Assembly: GCA_949289005.1 (NCBI GenBank)
Contig: CASEMQ010000053.1
Location: 18,203-82,202 of the forward strand
DNA from: an uncultured Lentisphaeraceae bacterium
Lineage (GTDB): Bacteria > Verrucomicrobiota > Kiritimatiellia > RFP12 > DVOR01
DNA length: 64,000 nt
Direction: 5' to 3'
Made by a program: the position numbers and the translations under genes. The notes beneath the pieces are model-generated. The model did not search any database, was not told the DNA's origin, and saw nothing but the letters and a program-made list of their open reading frames with translations. The first letter of the stretch is position 1. Each line of letters starts with the position of its first letter. Below are positions 26,631-35,100 of the stretch, piece after piece.

Positions 26631-26667
26631 GCCAACACCGTGCCATCACCCTGCCAACACCGTGCCA
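26631..26667 (-). promoter_or_regulatory. two tandem sigma-54-like sites in a duplicated stretch
   Basis: The minus strand carries TTGGCACGGTGTTGGCA twice, 22 nt apart (26631-26645 and 26653-26667). GG and GC are 10 nt apart in each, but the -12 element is TGGC rather than TTGC. They sit 60-80 nt upstream of the consensus dnaK site and could be weak promoters or RNA-polymerase decoys. Confidence 0.45.
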
Positions 26668-26693
26668 CCCCACCCTGCGCCCCGGGGCGCGAC

Positions 26694-26750
26694 ACGGCGT
26701 GTCTCGGGGCTCGTCACGGCGCGTCTCGATGTGAGGTACGGCGCATCTCG
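26694..26750 (+). repeat. three iteron-like units, 22-nt period
   Basis: ACGGCGTGTCTCG (26694), ACGGCGCGTCTCG (26716) and ACGGCGCATCTCG (26738) repeat with exact 22-nt spacing, about two helical turns. The last unit lies within the dispersed 120-bp element. They are 110-180 nt upstream of the dnaK sigma-54 promoter, a typical distance for enhancer-binding-protein sites. Binding is inferred. Confidence 0.6.
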
Positions 26751-26852
26751 GAAAATGACCCCTTGTATAGATTGAAAACGTGGATTTGGCCCCGGCACGG
26801 CCCGCCCGCATTCAACAGGTTTTCAACAGCTTTCGCAAAGTTATCGACAAGG
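26733..26852 (+). repeat. dispersed 120-bp element, copy 1 (upstream of lepA)
   Basis: One of three copies in the window. It begins GAGGTACGGCGC, has CGGAAAATGACCCCTTGTATA and ATTGAAAA near the middle, then ATTCAACAGGTTTTCAACAG, and ends AAAGTTATCGACAAGG. Copy 2 (36711-36830, minus) matches over the same 120 bp with scattered changes concentrated in the middle 30 bp. It is non-coding and points toward lepA, 38 nt before its ATG. Confidence 0.85.
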
Positions 26853-26890
26853 CAGACGGGCGGGGGCGGGTTTGTGTTAAAATAAGGCAC

Positions 26891-28720
26891 ATGAGCAGTG
26901 ATTTCGTGAAAGACTTGACCCACACGCGCAACTTTTGCATCATCGCGCACATCGACCATGGCAAGACGACGCTTTCGGACAGGATTCTGGAGTTGACGAA
27001 GGCGATCGATCCGCGCCAGTTGAAGGAGCAGACCCTGGACGCGATGGATCTGGAGCGGGAGCGCGGCATCACCATCAAGAGCCACCCCGTGACGATGCAG
27101 TACACGGCGGCAAATGGGGAACGCTATCGCTTCAACCTCATCGACACGCCCGGGCATGTGGACTTCGCCTACGAGGTGAGCCGCGCGATGGGCGCGTGCG
27201 AGGGGGCGATCCTGGTGGTGGACGCGGCGCAGGGGGTGGAGGCGCAGACGGTGGCGAACGCGTATCTGGCCATCGACGCGAACCTTGAGATCATCCCGGT
27301 GCTGAACAAGGTGGACCTGCCGAGCGCGGACGTGCCGGGGGTCATCCACCAGATCGAGGACGTGCTGGGCATCCCGGTGGATCCGCAATTGTCAATCTCG
27401 GCAAAGACGGGCGTGGGCGTGCCGGAGGTGCTGGAGGAGATCGTCCGCCGGGTTCCGCCGCCGAAGACGGGGCATCCGGAGGGGCCGTTGCGGGCGTTGG
27501 TCTTCGATTCGGTCTTCGACGTCTACCGCGGCGTGATCACCTATGTGCGCGTGGTGGATGGCGCCATCCGCGCGGGCGACGTGCTGCGCTTCATGTCCAC
27601 GGGGCAGACGACGCCGGTCAAGGAGGTGGGCATCTTCTCGCCCTCGCAAAAGCCGGTGGACATCCTGGAGCCCGGCCAGGTGGGCTACATCGTGGGCGCC
27701 ATCAAGGACCCGGCGGAAATCAAGGTGGGCGACACGCTCACGAGCCAGCGCGAGGGCGCGCAGGCGCCGCTCCACGGCTTCAAGGAAATCCACCCCACCG
27801 TCTTCTGCGGCATCTATCCCGTAAGCACGGACGAGTACAACAAAGTGCGCGCGGGGCTGGAAAAGCTGCACCTGAACGACAGCGCCTTCACCTTCCATGC
27901 CGAGAGTTCGGCGGCGCTGGGCTTCGGCTTCCGCTGCGGCTTCCTGGGGCTGCTGCATATGGAGGTGGTGCAAGAGCGGCTGCGGCGCGAGTTCCAGCTC
28001 GACATCATCAACACCCACCCCGCCGTCGTCTACCGCGTCACCCTCAAGGATGGCACGGTGCAGGAAATCGACAACCCCGTGCTCCTGCCCGACCCCACGC
28101 GCATCGAAACCATCGAAGAGCCCATGATCAAGGCACGCATCATCACCATGAGCGGCTGCATCGGCGACATCATGCGCCTGGTCATGGAACGGCGCGGCGT
28201 GGTCGACGGCACGGAATCGCTCGACGCGCAACGCGTCATCCTCACCTGCATCCTCCCGCTCAACGAAATCCTCATCGACTTCCACGACACGCTCAAATCC
28301 ATCTCGCGCGGCTATGCCTCGATGGACTACGAGCCCCACGGCTACCAGGCCAGCGACATCGTGCGGCTGGACATCCTGCTCAACGGCGAGCCGGTGGACG
28401 CCTTCTCCTGCATGGTCCACCGCGACCGCGCCGTCGCCCGCGGCAAGCAAATGTGCAAAGCGCTCAGCGAGACCATCCCCCCGCACATGTTCAAAATCCC
28501 CGTGCAGGCGTGCATCGGGCGCACCATCATCGCCCGCGAGGACATCCGCCCCTTCCGCAAAGACGTCACGGCCAAACTCTACGGCGGCGACGTCACGCGC
28601 AAGCAAAAGCTGCTCAAGAAACAAGCCGAGGGCAAAAAACGCATGAAAGAGTTCGGCACCGTCAACGTCCCCCAATCGGCCTTCATCGCCGTGCTCAAAG
28701 GCTCCTCGGAGGACAAATGA
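26891..28720 (+). CDS. lepA: elongation factor 4 (LepA) GTPase
   Basis: A 609-residue translational GTPase (back-translocase/initiation-linked factor). G1 is [20 protein letters not shown] (about residues 14-33), switch [12 protein letters not shown], G3 [17 protein letters not shown], and G4 [11 protein letters not shown]. Then come the EF4-specific C-terminal parts: [20 protein letters not shown], the domain with [20 protein letters not shown], and [29 protein letters not shown], the typical EF4 tail. ATG at 26891 is chosen since the upstream frame crosses the repeat element. It overlaps the next ATG (ATGA), so lepA, the DUF212 gene and the sigma-54 activator form an operon. Confidence 0.97.
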   Translation: [609 protein letters not shown]

Positions 28721-29220
28721 TGGCAACGGACGACGTGCGCCTGGCCTGGGACTTCTGGGCCTACTTCATCAACCCTTACTTCTGGAGCGGCTTCATGGGC
28801 TGGTGCGTGGCACAGGTCATCAAAATGACACGCGGCGCCATCCGCACCAAAAGCCTCGACTTCACCTACCTCACCAGCACCGGCGGCATGCCCAGCGCAC
28901 ACTCCGCGCTCGTCACCGGCGTCTTCGTCAGCCTCGGGCTCGGACAAGGCTGGGCTGCCCCCGTCACCATCGTCGCCAGCGTCGTCGCCGCCATCACCAT
29001 GTTCGACGCCGCCACCGTCCGCCGCGCCGCCGGCCAACAGGCACGCCTGCTCAACAACATCACCCGCCAATTCTTCCACGAACGCCGCTTCTCCGCCAAA
29101 CCGCTCAAGGAAATGCTCGGGCACACCCGCACCGAAGTCTTCGGCGGCATGATCGCCGGCACCCTCGTGGCCATCCTGGTCATGAACGTCTGGGCGCGCT
29201 CCGGCTGGCCCAACCTCTGA
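28717..29220 (+). CDS. DUF212 / divergent PAP2-family membrane protein (YuiD-like)
   Basis: A 167-residue integral membrane protein with about four hydrophobic segments. The family signature TSTGGMPSAHSALVTGVFVS is at about residues 49-68, followed by FDAATVRRAAGQQARLLNNI and LGHTRTEVFGGMIAGTLVAI. DUF212 proteins are distant relatives of acid phosphatase/vanadium haloperoxidases, and the PSAH motif contains the phosphatase-like His; their substrate is unknown. Two ATG codons in tandem (28717, 28720) follow GGAGG; the first overlaps the lepA stop. The activator gene begins 11 nt downstream. Confidence 0.85.
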   Translation: MMATDDVRLAWDFWAYFINPYFWSGFMGWCVAQVIKMTRGAIRTKSLDFTYLTSTGGMPSAHSALVTGVFVSLGLGQGWAAPVTIVASVVAAITMFDAATVRRAAGQQARLLNNITRQFFHERRFSAKPLKEMLGHTRTEVFGGMIAGTLVAILVMNVWARSGWPNL

Positions 29221-29231
29221 ACGGACACCAC

Positions 29232-30803
29232 ATGGACACCGACCGCGACACGCACGCGACAGCCGACGCGACCGCCCTGGCCCAGGCACGGCGCCCCTAC
29301 GACACCGCCATCTCCGTCGTCCGCGACATCAGCGCCGCCATCGGCAAAGAACGCGACCCCCAACGCCTGCTCGGCGAAGTGCTCGCCGTCCTCGACCGCC
29401 GGATGGGCATGCTCCGCGGCACCTTCACCCTCCTGCACGATGGCACCCTGACCATCGAAGCCTCCCACGGCCTGGGCGACGCCGCCCGCCTGGGGCGCTA
29501 CCGCCTCGGCGAAGGCATCACCGGCGCCGTCGCCAAAACCGGCAAGCCCGAAATCATCCCCGACGTCCACGCCGACCCCCGCTTCCTCAACCGCACCGGC
29601 GTGCGTGGCGCCGACGAGCCGGTGGCCTTCATCTGCGTCCCCGTCGTCAGCCACGGCCAAATCATCGGCACCCTCAGCGTCGACCGCCACACCGGCCCCG
29701 GCGGCGACCTGGCGCACGACGCCGCCATCCTGGAAATCGTCGGCGCGCTCACCGCCGGCGCCGTCGCCGCCCTCCTCCAAGGCCAAGAGGAACGCCGCGC
29801 CCTCGAAGAAGAAAACCAACGCCTCCGCGACCTCTCCGCAAACCCCGGCGAACTCATCGGCGGCAGCCAAACCATGCGCCGCGTCTACGCGCAAATCCGC
29901 CAAGTGGCACGCTCCGACGCCACCGTCCTCCTCCGCGGCGCCACCGGCACAGGCAAAGAACTCGTCGCGCGCGCCATCGTCCGCCTCTCCGCACGCGCCA
30001 ACCGCCCCTTCGTGGCCGTCAACTGCGCAGCGCTCCCCGAGGCGCTCGTCGAAAGCGAACTCTTCGGGCACGAACGCGGTGCCTTCACCGGCGCCGTCGA
30101 ACGCCGGATGGGCCGCGCGGAAGAAGCCGACGGCGGCACCCTCTTCCTCGACGAAGTGGGCGACCTCACCCCGCAAACCCAAGTGAAGCTCCTCCGCTTC
30201 CTCCAAGAACGTACCTTCTCGCGCGTGGGCAGCAACAAAGAGCTCCACGCCGACATCCGCTTCATCGCCGCCACCAGCCGCGACCTGGAGGCGCTCATCC
30301 GCGAAGGCCGCTTCCGCGAAGACCTCTACTACCGCCTCAACCTCTTCCCCATCCTCCTCCCCGACCTGGCCAAACGCCGGGAAGACATCGTCCCCCTCGC
30401 CGAGCACTTCATCGCCGCGGCCAACGTGAAATACCGCAAGCAAGTCACGCGCCTCTCCTCCGCCGCCATCGGCAACATCCTGGCCTACCCCTGGCCCGGC
30501 AACGTCCGCGAACTGGAAAACTGCATCGAACGCGCCGTCCTCACCTCCACCGACGGCATCATCCACACGCACAACCTCCCCCCCGCCCTCCAAGCCATCG
30601 AGGCCGACGCCCCCACCCCGGCCGCCCTCGGCGAAGCACCCCTCCACACCCTTGTCGGCGACTACGCCCGTAGCCTCATCGAAGAAGCCCTGCGGCGCAC
30701 CCACGGCAACCTCGCCGCCGCCGGCCGCCTCCTCGGCGTCTCCCCCCGCATGATGAACTACAACGTCAAACGCTACGGCATCACCCCCGCCCTCTACCGC
30801 TAA
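29232..30803 (+). CDS. sigma-54-dependent transcriptional activator, NifA-like (GAF-AAA+-Fis HTH)
   Basis: A 523-residue bacterial enhancer-binding protein. Residues of about 15-190 are a GAF sensor (TFTLLHDGTLTIEASHGLGD, GRYRLGEGITGAVAKTGKPE, ICVPVVSHGQIIGTLSVDRH), followed by a coiled linker. The AAA+ domain has LIGGSQTMRRVYAQIRQVAR, Walker A LRGATGTGKELVARAI (about 234-249), the sigma-54-contacting loop HERGAFTGAVERR, Walker B GGTLFLDEVGDL and the arginine-finger region FREDLYYRLNLFPILLPDL. The C-terminus is a Fis-type helix-turn-helix (HGNLAAAGRLLGVSPRMMNY). The order matches NifA/FhlA types, which read small molecules through GAF. Its targets are unknown, but the adjacent dnaK and gltB operons carry consensus -24/-12 promoters. 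Confidence 0.95.
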   Translation: MDTDRDTHATADATALAQARRPYDTAISVVRDISAAIGKERDPQRLLGEVLAVLDRRMGMLRGTFTLLHDGTLTIEASHGLGDAARLGRYRLGEGITGAVAKTGKPEIIPDVHADPRFLNRTGVRGADEPVAFICVPVVSHGQIIGTLSVDRHTGPGGDLAHDAAILEIVGALTAGAVAALLQGQEERRALEEENQRLRDLSANPGELIGGSQTMRRVYAQIRQVARSDATVLLRGATGTGKELVARAIVRLSARANRPFVAVNCAALPEALVESELFGHERGAFTGAVERRMGRAEEADGGTLFLDEVGDLTPQTQVKLLRFLQERTFSRVGSNKELHADIRFIAATSRDLEALIREGRFREDLYYRLNLFPILLPDLAKRREDIVPLAEHFIAAANVKYRKQVTRLSSAAIGNILAYPWPGNVRELENCIERAVLTSTDGIIHTHNLPPALQAIEADAPTPAALGEAPLHTLVGDYARSLIEEALRRTHGNLAAAGRLLGVSPRMMNYNVKRYGITPALYR

Positions 30804-30827
30804 TCCCCGCCACCCCGCCTTACCCTG

Positions 30828-32189
30828 TCATGGGGCGAGGTGGGCGAGGAGGGCGTCGGCGGCGCGGCGGGCGTCGGCCAGGGCGCGGACGACGAGCGAG
30901 GGGCCGGAGACGCAGTCGCCGCAAGCGAAGAAGCGTTGCTCAGGGGCCTCGGAGCGCAGGAAGGGGCGTTCTTGGCGCGGGAGCACGGCGAGCAGGCTTT
31001 CCGGCACGCCAATGAAACCCATCGCCAGCAGGACCAGGTCGGCGGGGAGCGTACGCGTCGTGCCGTCGATGGGACGTTGCGCCTGGGGCTTGCCGAGCGG
31101 CGAGAAGGTCCAGCCCACATCACGCACGCGGACGCCCGTGACGTGCCCTTCGCCCTCGAAGGCGAGGGTCTCGATCGACCACAGGCGTTCGCCGCCCTCC
31201 TCGTGCGAGGAGGAGGTGCGGAGCCGCCACGGCCAGCGCGGCCACGGCGTGGAGGGCGAGCGCATCTCGGGCGGGCGCGGCAAAATCTCGATTTGGGTGA
31301 CGGAGCGGGCGCCTTGGCGGATGGCGGTGCCGACGCAGTCGCTGCCGGTGTCGCCGCCGCCGATGACGACGACGCGCAGCCCTTTGGCGGAAATCGGGGG
31401 CGCGGGGAGTTCGCCGGCCAGGGCGCGGTTCTCGCCCTTGAGGAAGTCGAGGGCGAAGGCCACGCCGGCAAGGTCGCGCCCAGGGACGCGGAGGTCGCGC
31501 GGGACGCCCGCGCCAACCGCCCAGAGGACGGCGTCGTAACGTTTGGCGAGGTATTCGGGGGCGATGTCGCGGCCGATTTCCGCGCCGCAGACGAAGCGGA
31601 TGCCTTCGGCCTCCATGAGGGCGACGCGGCGGGCGACGATGCTTTTGGCGAGTTTGAAGTCGGGGATGCCGTAGCGCAGGAGTCCGCCAGGGGCGCGATC
31701 GCGTTCGTAGAGGGTCACGGCGACGCCGGCGCGGTTGAGCCTGTCGGCCGCGGCGAGGCCCGCCGGGCCGGAGCCGACGATGGCGACGTGTTTGCCGAGG
31801 CGGCGGGCGGGGGGCGTGGGGCGGACGCGCCCGGCGGCCCAGGCCGCGTCGCTGATGTGGCGCTCCAGCGCGCGGATGTCAACGGGCGCGCCGCCATCCA
31901 TGCCGCGGGTGCAGGAGCCTTCGCAGAGGGCGGGGCAGACGCGGGAGGTGAACTCCGGGAAGGGGTCTGTCTGGGCGAGCAGTTCGTGGGCCAGGGCATC
32001 GTCGCCCGCGGCGACGGCGGCGTTGGTCTCGGGGATAGGGTTGGCCAAGGGGCACCCCAACCCATGGCAGAAGGGCAGGCCGCAGGCCATGCAGGCTTGG
32101 GCGCGCTCGCGGCAGGCCTCGGCGGCGAGGGGAATCTCGACCTCGGCCCAGTCGCGGCGGCGTTCTTCGATGGGGCGATACTCACTCAT
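30828..32189 (-). CDS. gltD: glutamate synthase (NADPH) small subunit GltD
   Basis: A 453-residue flavoprotein that passes electrons from NAD(P)H through FAD and [4Fe-4S] clusters to GltB. N-terminal cluster Cys set: CMACGLPFCHGLGCPLANPI and RVCPALCEGSCTRGM. FAD site VAIVGSGPAGLAAADRLNRA (about residues 131-150), the GGLLRYGIPDFKL motif, the second dinucleotide site RVVVIGGGDTGSDCVGTAIR, and the end motif FFACGDCVSGPSLVVRAL. ATG at 32189 (MSEYRPIEERR) overlaps the end of gltB by 8 nt. The segment is convergent with the sigma-54 activator gene, with 24 nt between stops. Confidence 0.96.
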   Translation of the reverse strand: MSEYRPIEERRRDWAEVEIPLAAEACRERAQACMACGLPFCHGLGCPLANPIPETNAAVAAGDDALAHELLAQTDPFPEFTSRVCPALCEGSCTRGMDGGAPVDIRALERHISDAAWAAGRVRPTPPARRLGKHVAIVGSGPAGLAAADRLNRAGVAVTLYERDRAPGGLLRYGIPDFKLAKSIVARRVALMEAEGIRFVCGAEIGRDIAPEYLAKRYDAVLWAVGAGVPRDLRVPGRDLAGVAFALDFLKGENRALAGELPAPPISAKGLRVVVIGGGDTGSDCVGTAIRQGARSVTQIEILPRPPEMRSPSTPWPRWPWRLRTSSSHEEGGERLWSIETLAFEGEGHVTGVRVRDVGWTFSPLGKPQAQRPIDGTTRTLPADLVLLAMGFIGVPESLLAVLPRQERPFLRSEAPEQRFFACGDCVSGPSLVVRALADARRAADALLAHLAP

Positions 32190-35100
32190 GGGACTGTGCC
32201 TCCAAAACACGGCGATACTCAACGGGGAAGACGCGGACGAAGCGTGGGATCCACCCGGCCAGGTCGGCCAGGATACGCGTGGCCTTGGGGCTGCCGGTGG
32301 CGGCGACGTGGGCCTCCAGGAGGGCGCGGAGCTCGTCGGCGGCCGCGGTGCCGGGCTCGATGCTTTCGAGATCGACGTCGCCCAGGTTGCACCGCAGGTC
32401 AAAGTCGCCTGCCTCGTCCAGCACATAGGCCAAGCCGCCGGTCATGCCCGCGGCGAAGTTGTCGCCCGTCGGCCCCAGGATGAGGACGCGGCCGCCGGTC
32501 ATGTATTCGCAGCCGTGGTCGCCCGTGCCCTCGCAGGTGAGGGTGGCGCCGGAGTTGCGGATGGCGAAGCGTTCGCCCACCTGCCCGGCGATGTGGATGC
32601 GCCCGGAGGTGGCGCCGTAGCCGATGACGTTGCCGGCCGCGACGTTCGCCTCGGGCGCGTAGCCCGGGATCGCGGGCGGGCTCACGGCGATGACGCCGCC
32701 TGAGAGTCCCTTGCCCACATAGTCGTTGGCCACGCCCTCCAGGGAGAGGGTCACGCCGCAGGCGAGGAAGGCGCCGAGGCTTTGCCCGGCCACGCCATGC
32801 AGACGCACGCGGAAGGTGCCGTCGGGGAAGCCTTCGCCACCCGTCGCGGCGACAATCTCGCCCGCGAGACCCGTGCCGACGGAGCGGTCGACGTTGTGCA
32901 CGGGCAGATCGACCGTGCGGGGTTCGCCGGCGCGCAGGGCTTCAAGCCCGCCGAGGGCGGGGAGGAGCGCCTCGCGGTCAAAGCGGCCGGCGGGCTCCTT
33001 CGCGGGGAGGGGTTCGTCCGGGTCCGGGGCGACGCGGCCGAAGAGCGCGGCGAAGTCGAGCGTCGCGGCCTTGCCTTGGGCGGCAGCCCCGTCCGTGCGG
33101 AGGAGGTCGGCGCGGCCGCACGCCTCGTCGAGGGAGCGCAGGCCGAGGGCGGCGAGCCACTCGCGCGTCTCGCGGGCGATGAAGGTGAGGAAGTTGATGA
33201 TGTATTCCGGCTTGCCGGAGAAGCACTTGCGGCGCTCGGGGTCTTGCGTGGCGACGCCGGCCGGGCAGGTGTTGGCGTGGCATTGGCGCATCATGACGCA
33301 ACCCAGGCAGACAAGGATGGTGGTGGCGAAGCCGAACTCCTGCGCACCGAGCAAAGCGGCGACAACCACGTCGCGCCCGGTCTTGAGCTGGCCATCGACT
33401 TGGAGGCGGACGCGCCGGCGCAGGTGGTTGAGCGTCAGCGTGCGGTGGGTCTCGGAGAGGCCGAGTTCCCAGGGCAGGCCGGCGTGGTGGATGGAGGAGA
33501 GGGGCGAGGCCCCGGTGCCGCCATCGTGGCCGGCCACGAGGATGACATCGGCCTGGGCCTTGGCGACGCCCGCCGCGACGGTGCCGACGCCGGCCTCGGA
33601 GACGAGTTTGACGGAGATGCGCGCGGCGGGGTTCACGGTGCGGAGGTCGTGGATGAGCTGCGCGAAGTCCTCGATGGAATAGATGTCGTGGTGCGGGGGC
33701 GGGGAGATGAGGGTGAGCCCAGGGAGCGCGTGGCGGATGCGCGCGACGAAGGCATCCACCTTGTGCCCGGGGAGTTGGCCGCCCTCGCCGGGCTTCGCGC
33801 CCTGGGCAATCTTGATTTGGATGTCGCGGGCGTTGCGCAAGTAGGCCGCGGTGACGCCGAAGCGCCCGGAGGCGATTTGCTTGATGGCGCTCGCGCGGTC
33901 GGTGCCGAAGCGCTCGGCGTTTTCGCCACCCTCGCCGGAGTTGCTCATCGCGCCGATGGCGTTCATGGCGCGGGCGATGGTCTCGTGCGCCTCGGGGCTG
34001 AGCGAGCCCAGGCTCATGGCGCCGGAGACGAAGTGCCGCAGGATGGACGCCTCGCTCTCCACCTCCTCGATCGGGATGGCCTGCGTGGGCTTGAAGGCGA
34101 AGAGCCCGCGCAAGGTGCACAGATGGCGGGCCTGGCCGTCGATGGCCCGGGAGAAACATTTGAAGCGCCCATAGTCGCCCTCGCGGACGGCTTGGCGGAA
34201 GTCCGCCAGGTTTTGCGGCGTCCAGAGGTGGCGTTCGCCGTCCGCACGGAAGACGTGTTCGCCGCCTGCCGGCAGGAGCGGCGTGGGCGCGACGGCGGAG
34301 GCGTTGCGGCGGTTGGCATCGCGCGCGATTTCGTCCAACCCAATGCCGCCCACGCGGCTGACGGTACCCGGGAGCCACCGCGCCACCAATGCCTCGCCCA
34401 GGCCGACGGCCTCGAAGATTTGGGACGAGCGGTAGGAGCGGAGCGTGGAGACGCCCATCTTGGACATGACCTTGAGGAGGCCCTTGTCGAGCGCTTGGAC
34501 AAAGTGCCCCGTGGCGGTCACGGCGTCGCAGCCGGTCTGCCCCCGCGCGGCGAGGTCGGCCACCGTGGCCAAGGCCAGCCAAGGGTTCACGGCGGTGGCG
34601 CCGTAGCCCAGCAGAAGCGCCACGTGCATCACCTCGCGCACCTCGCCGGATTGGACGACAAGCCCGGTCTCGGGACGAACGCCACATTCGGCGAGCGCCC
34701 GATTGACGGTGGCGACGGCCAAGAGCGAGGGGATGGGCGCCTCCTCGGGCGTCAGGTCGCGGTCGGAGAGGATCAGAAGGCGATGGCCGCCCTCCTGCGC
34801 CAAAGACACGGCCTCCTGCGCGAGGCGTTCAAGCGCGACCGCCAACGCCGCGCCGTCGCCCCCCGCGGGGAAGGCCAGGCGCAACGTGGCGGGACGGAAG
34901 GCCGAGGTGCCGACCCGCCCCAAAAGCTCCACCTCGGCATCGGTGAGGATGGGGCGTGTGAGTTTGATGAGACGCGCGTGGGCGGGGGTCTCCGCGAGGA
35001 TGTTGGCGCGGTTGCCCACATAGGTCATCAGGCTCATCACCGACCGCTCGCGAATGGGGTCGATGGGCGGGTTGGTCACTTGGGCGAAACGTTGCTTGAA

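Noticed and set aside
26631..26667. Short CRISPR-like repeat near dnaK
   Set aside because: Only two 20-bp tandem copies with a 2-nt gap and no spacers or cas genes; better explained as duplicated sigma-54-like sites.
23914..26775. 953-codon plus-strand open frame opposite groES and dnaK
   Set aside because: Antisense shadow of the chaperone genes; open because of high GC and codon bias.
26753..26775. Shared peptide [13 protein letters not shown] at the end of frames in all three dispersed repeats
   Set aside because: The peptide follows from DNA conservation of the repeat; upstream codons differ, there is no common start or ribosome site, and copy 3 changes the last residues.
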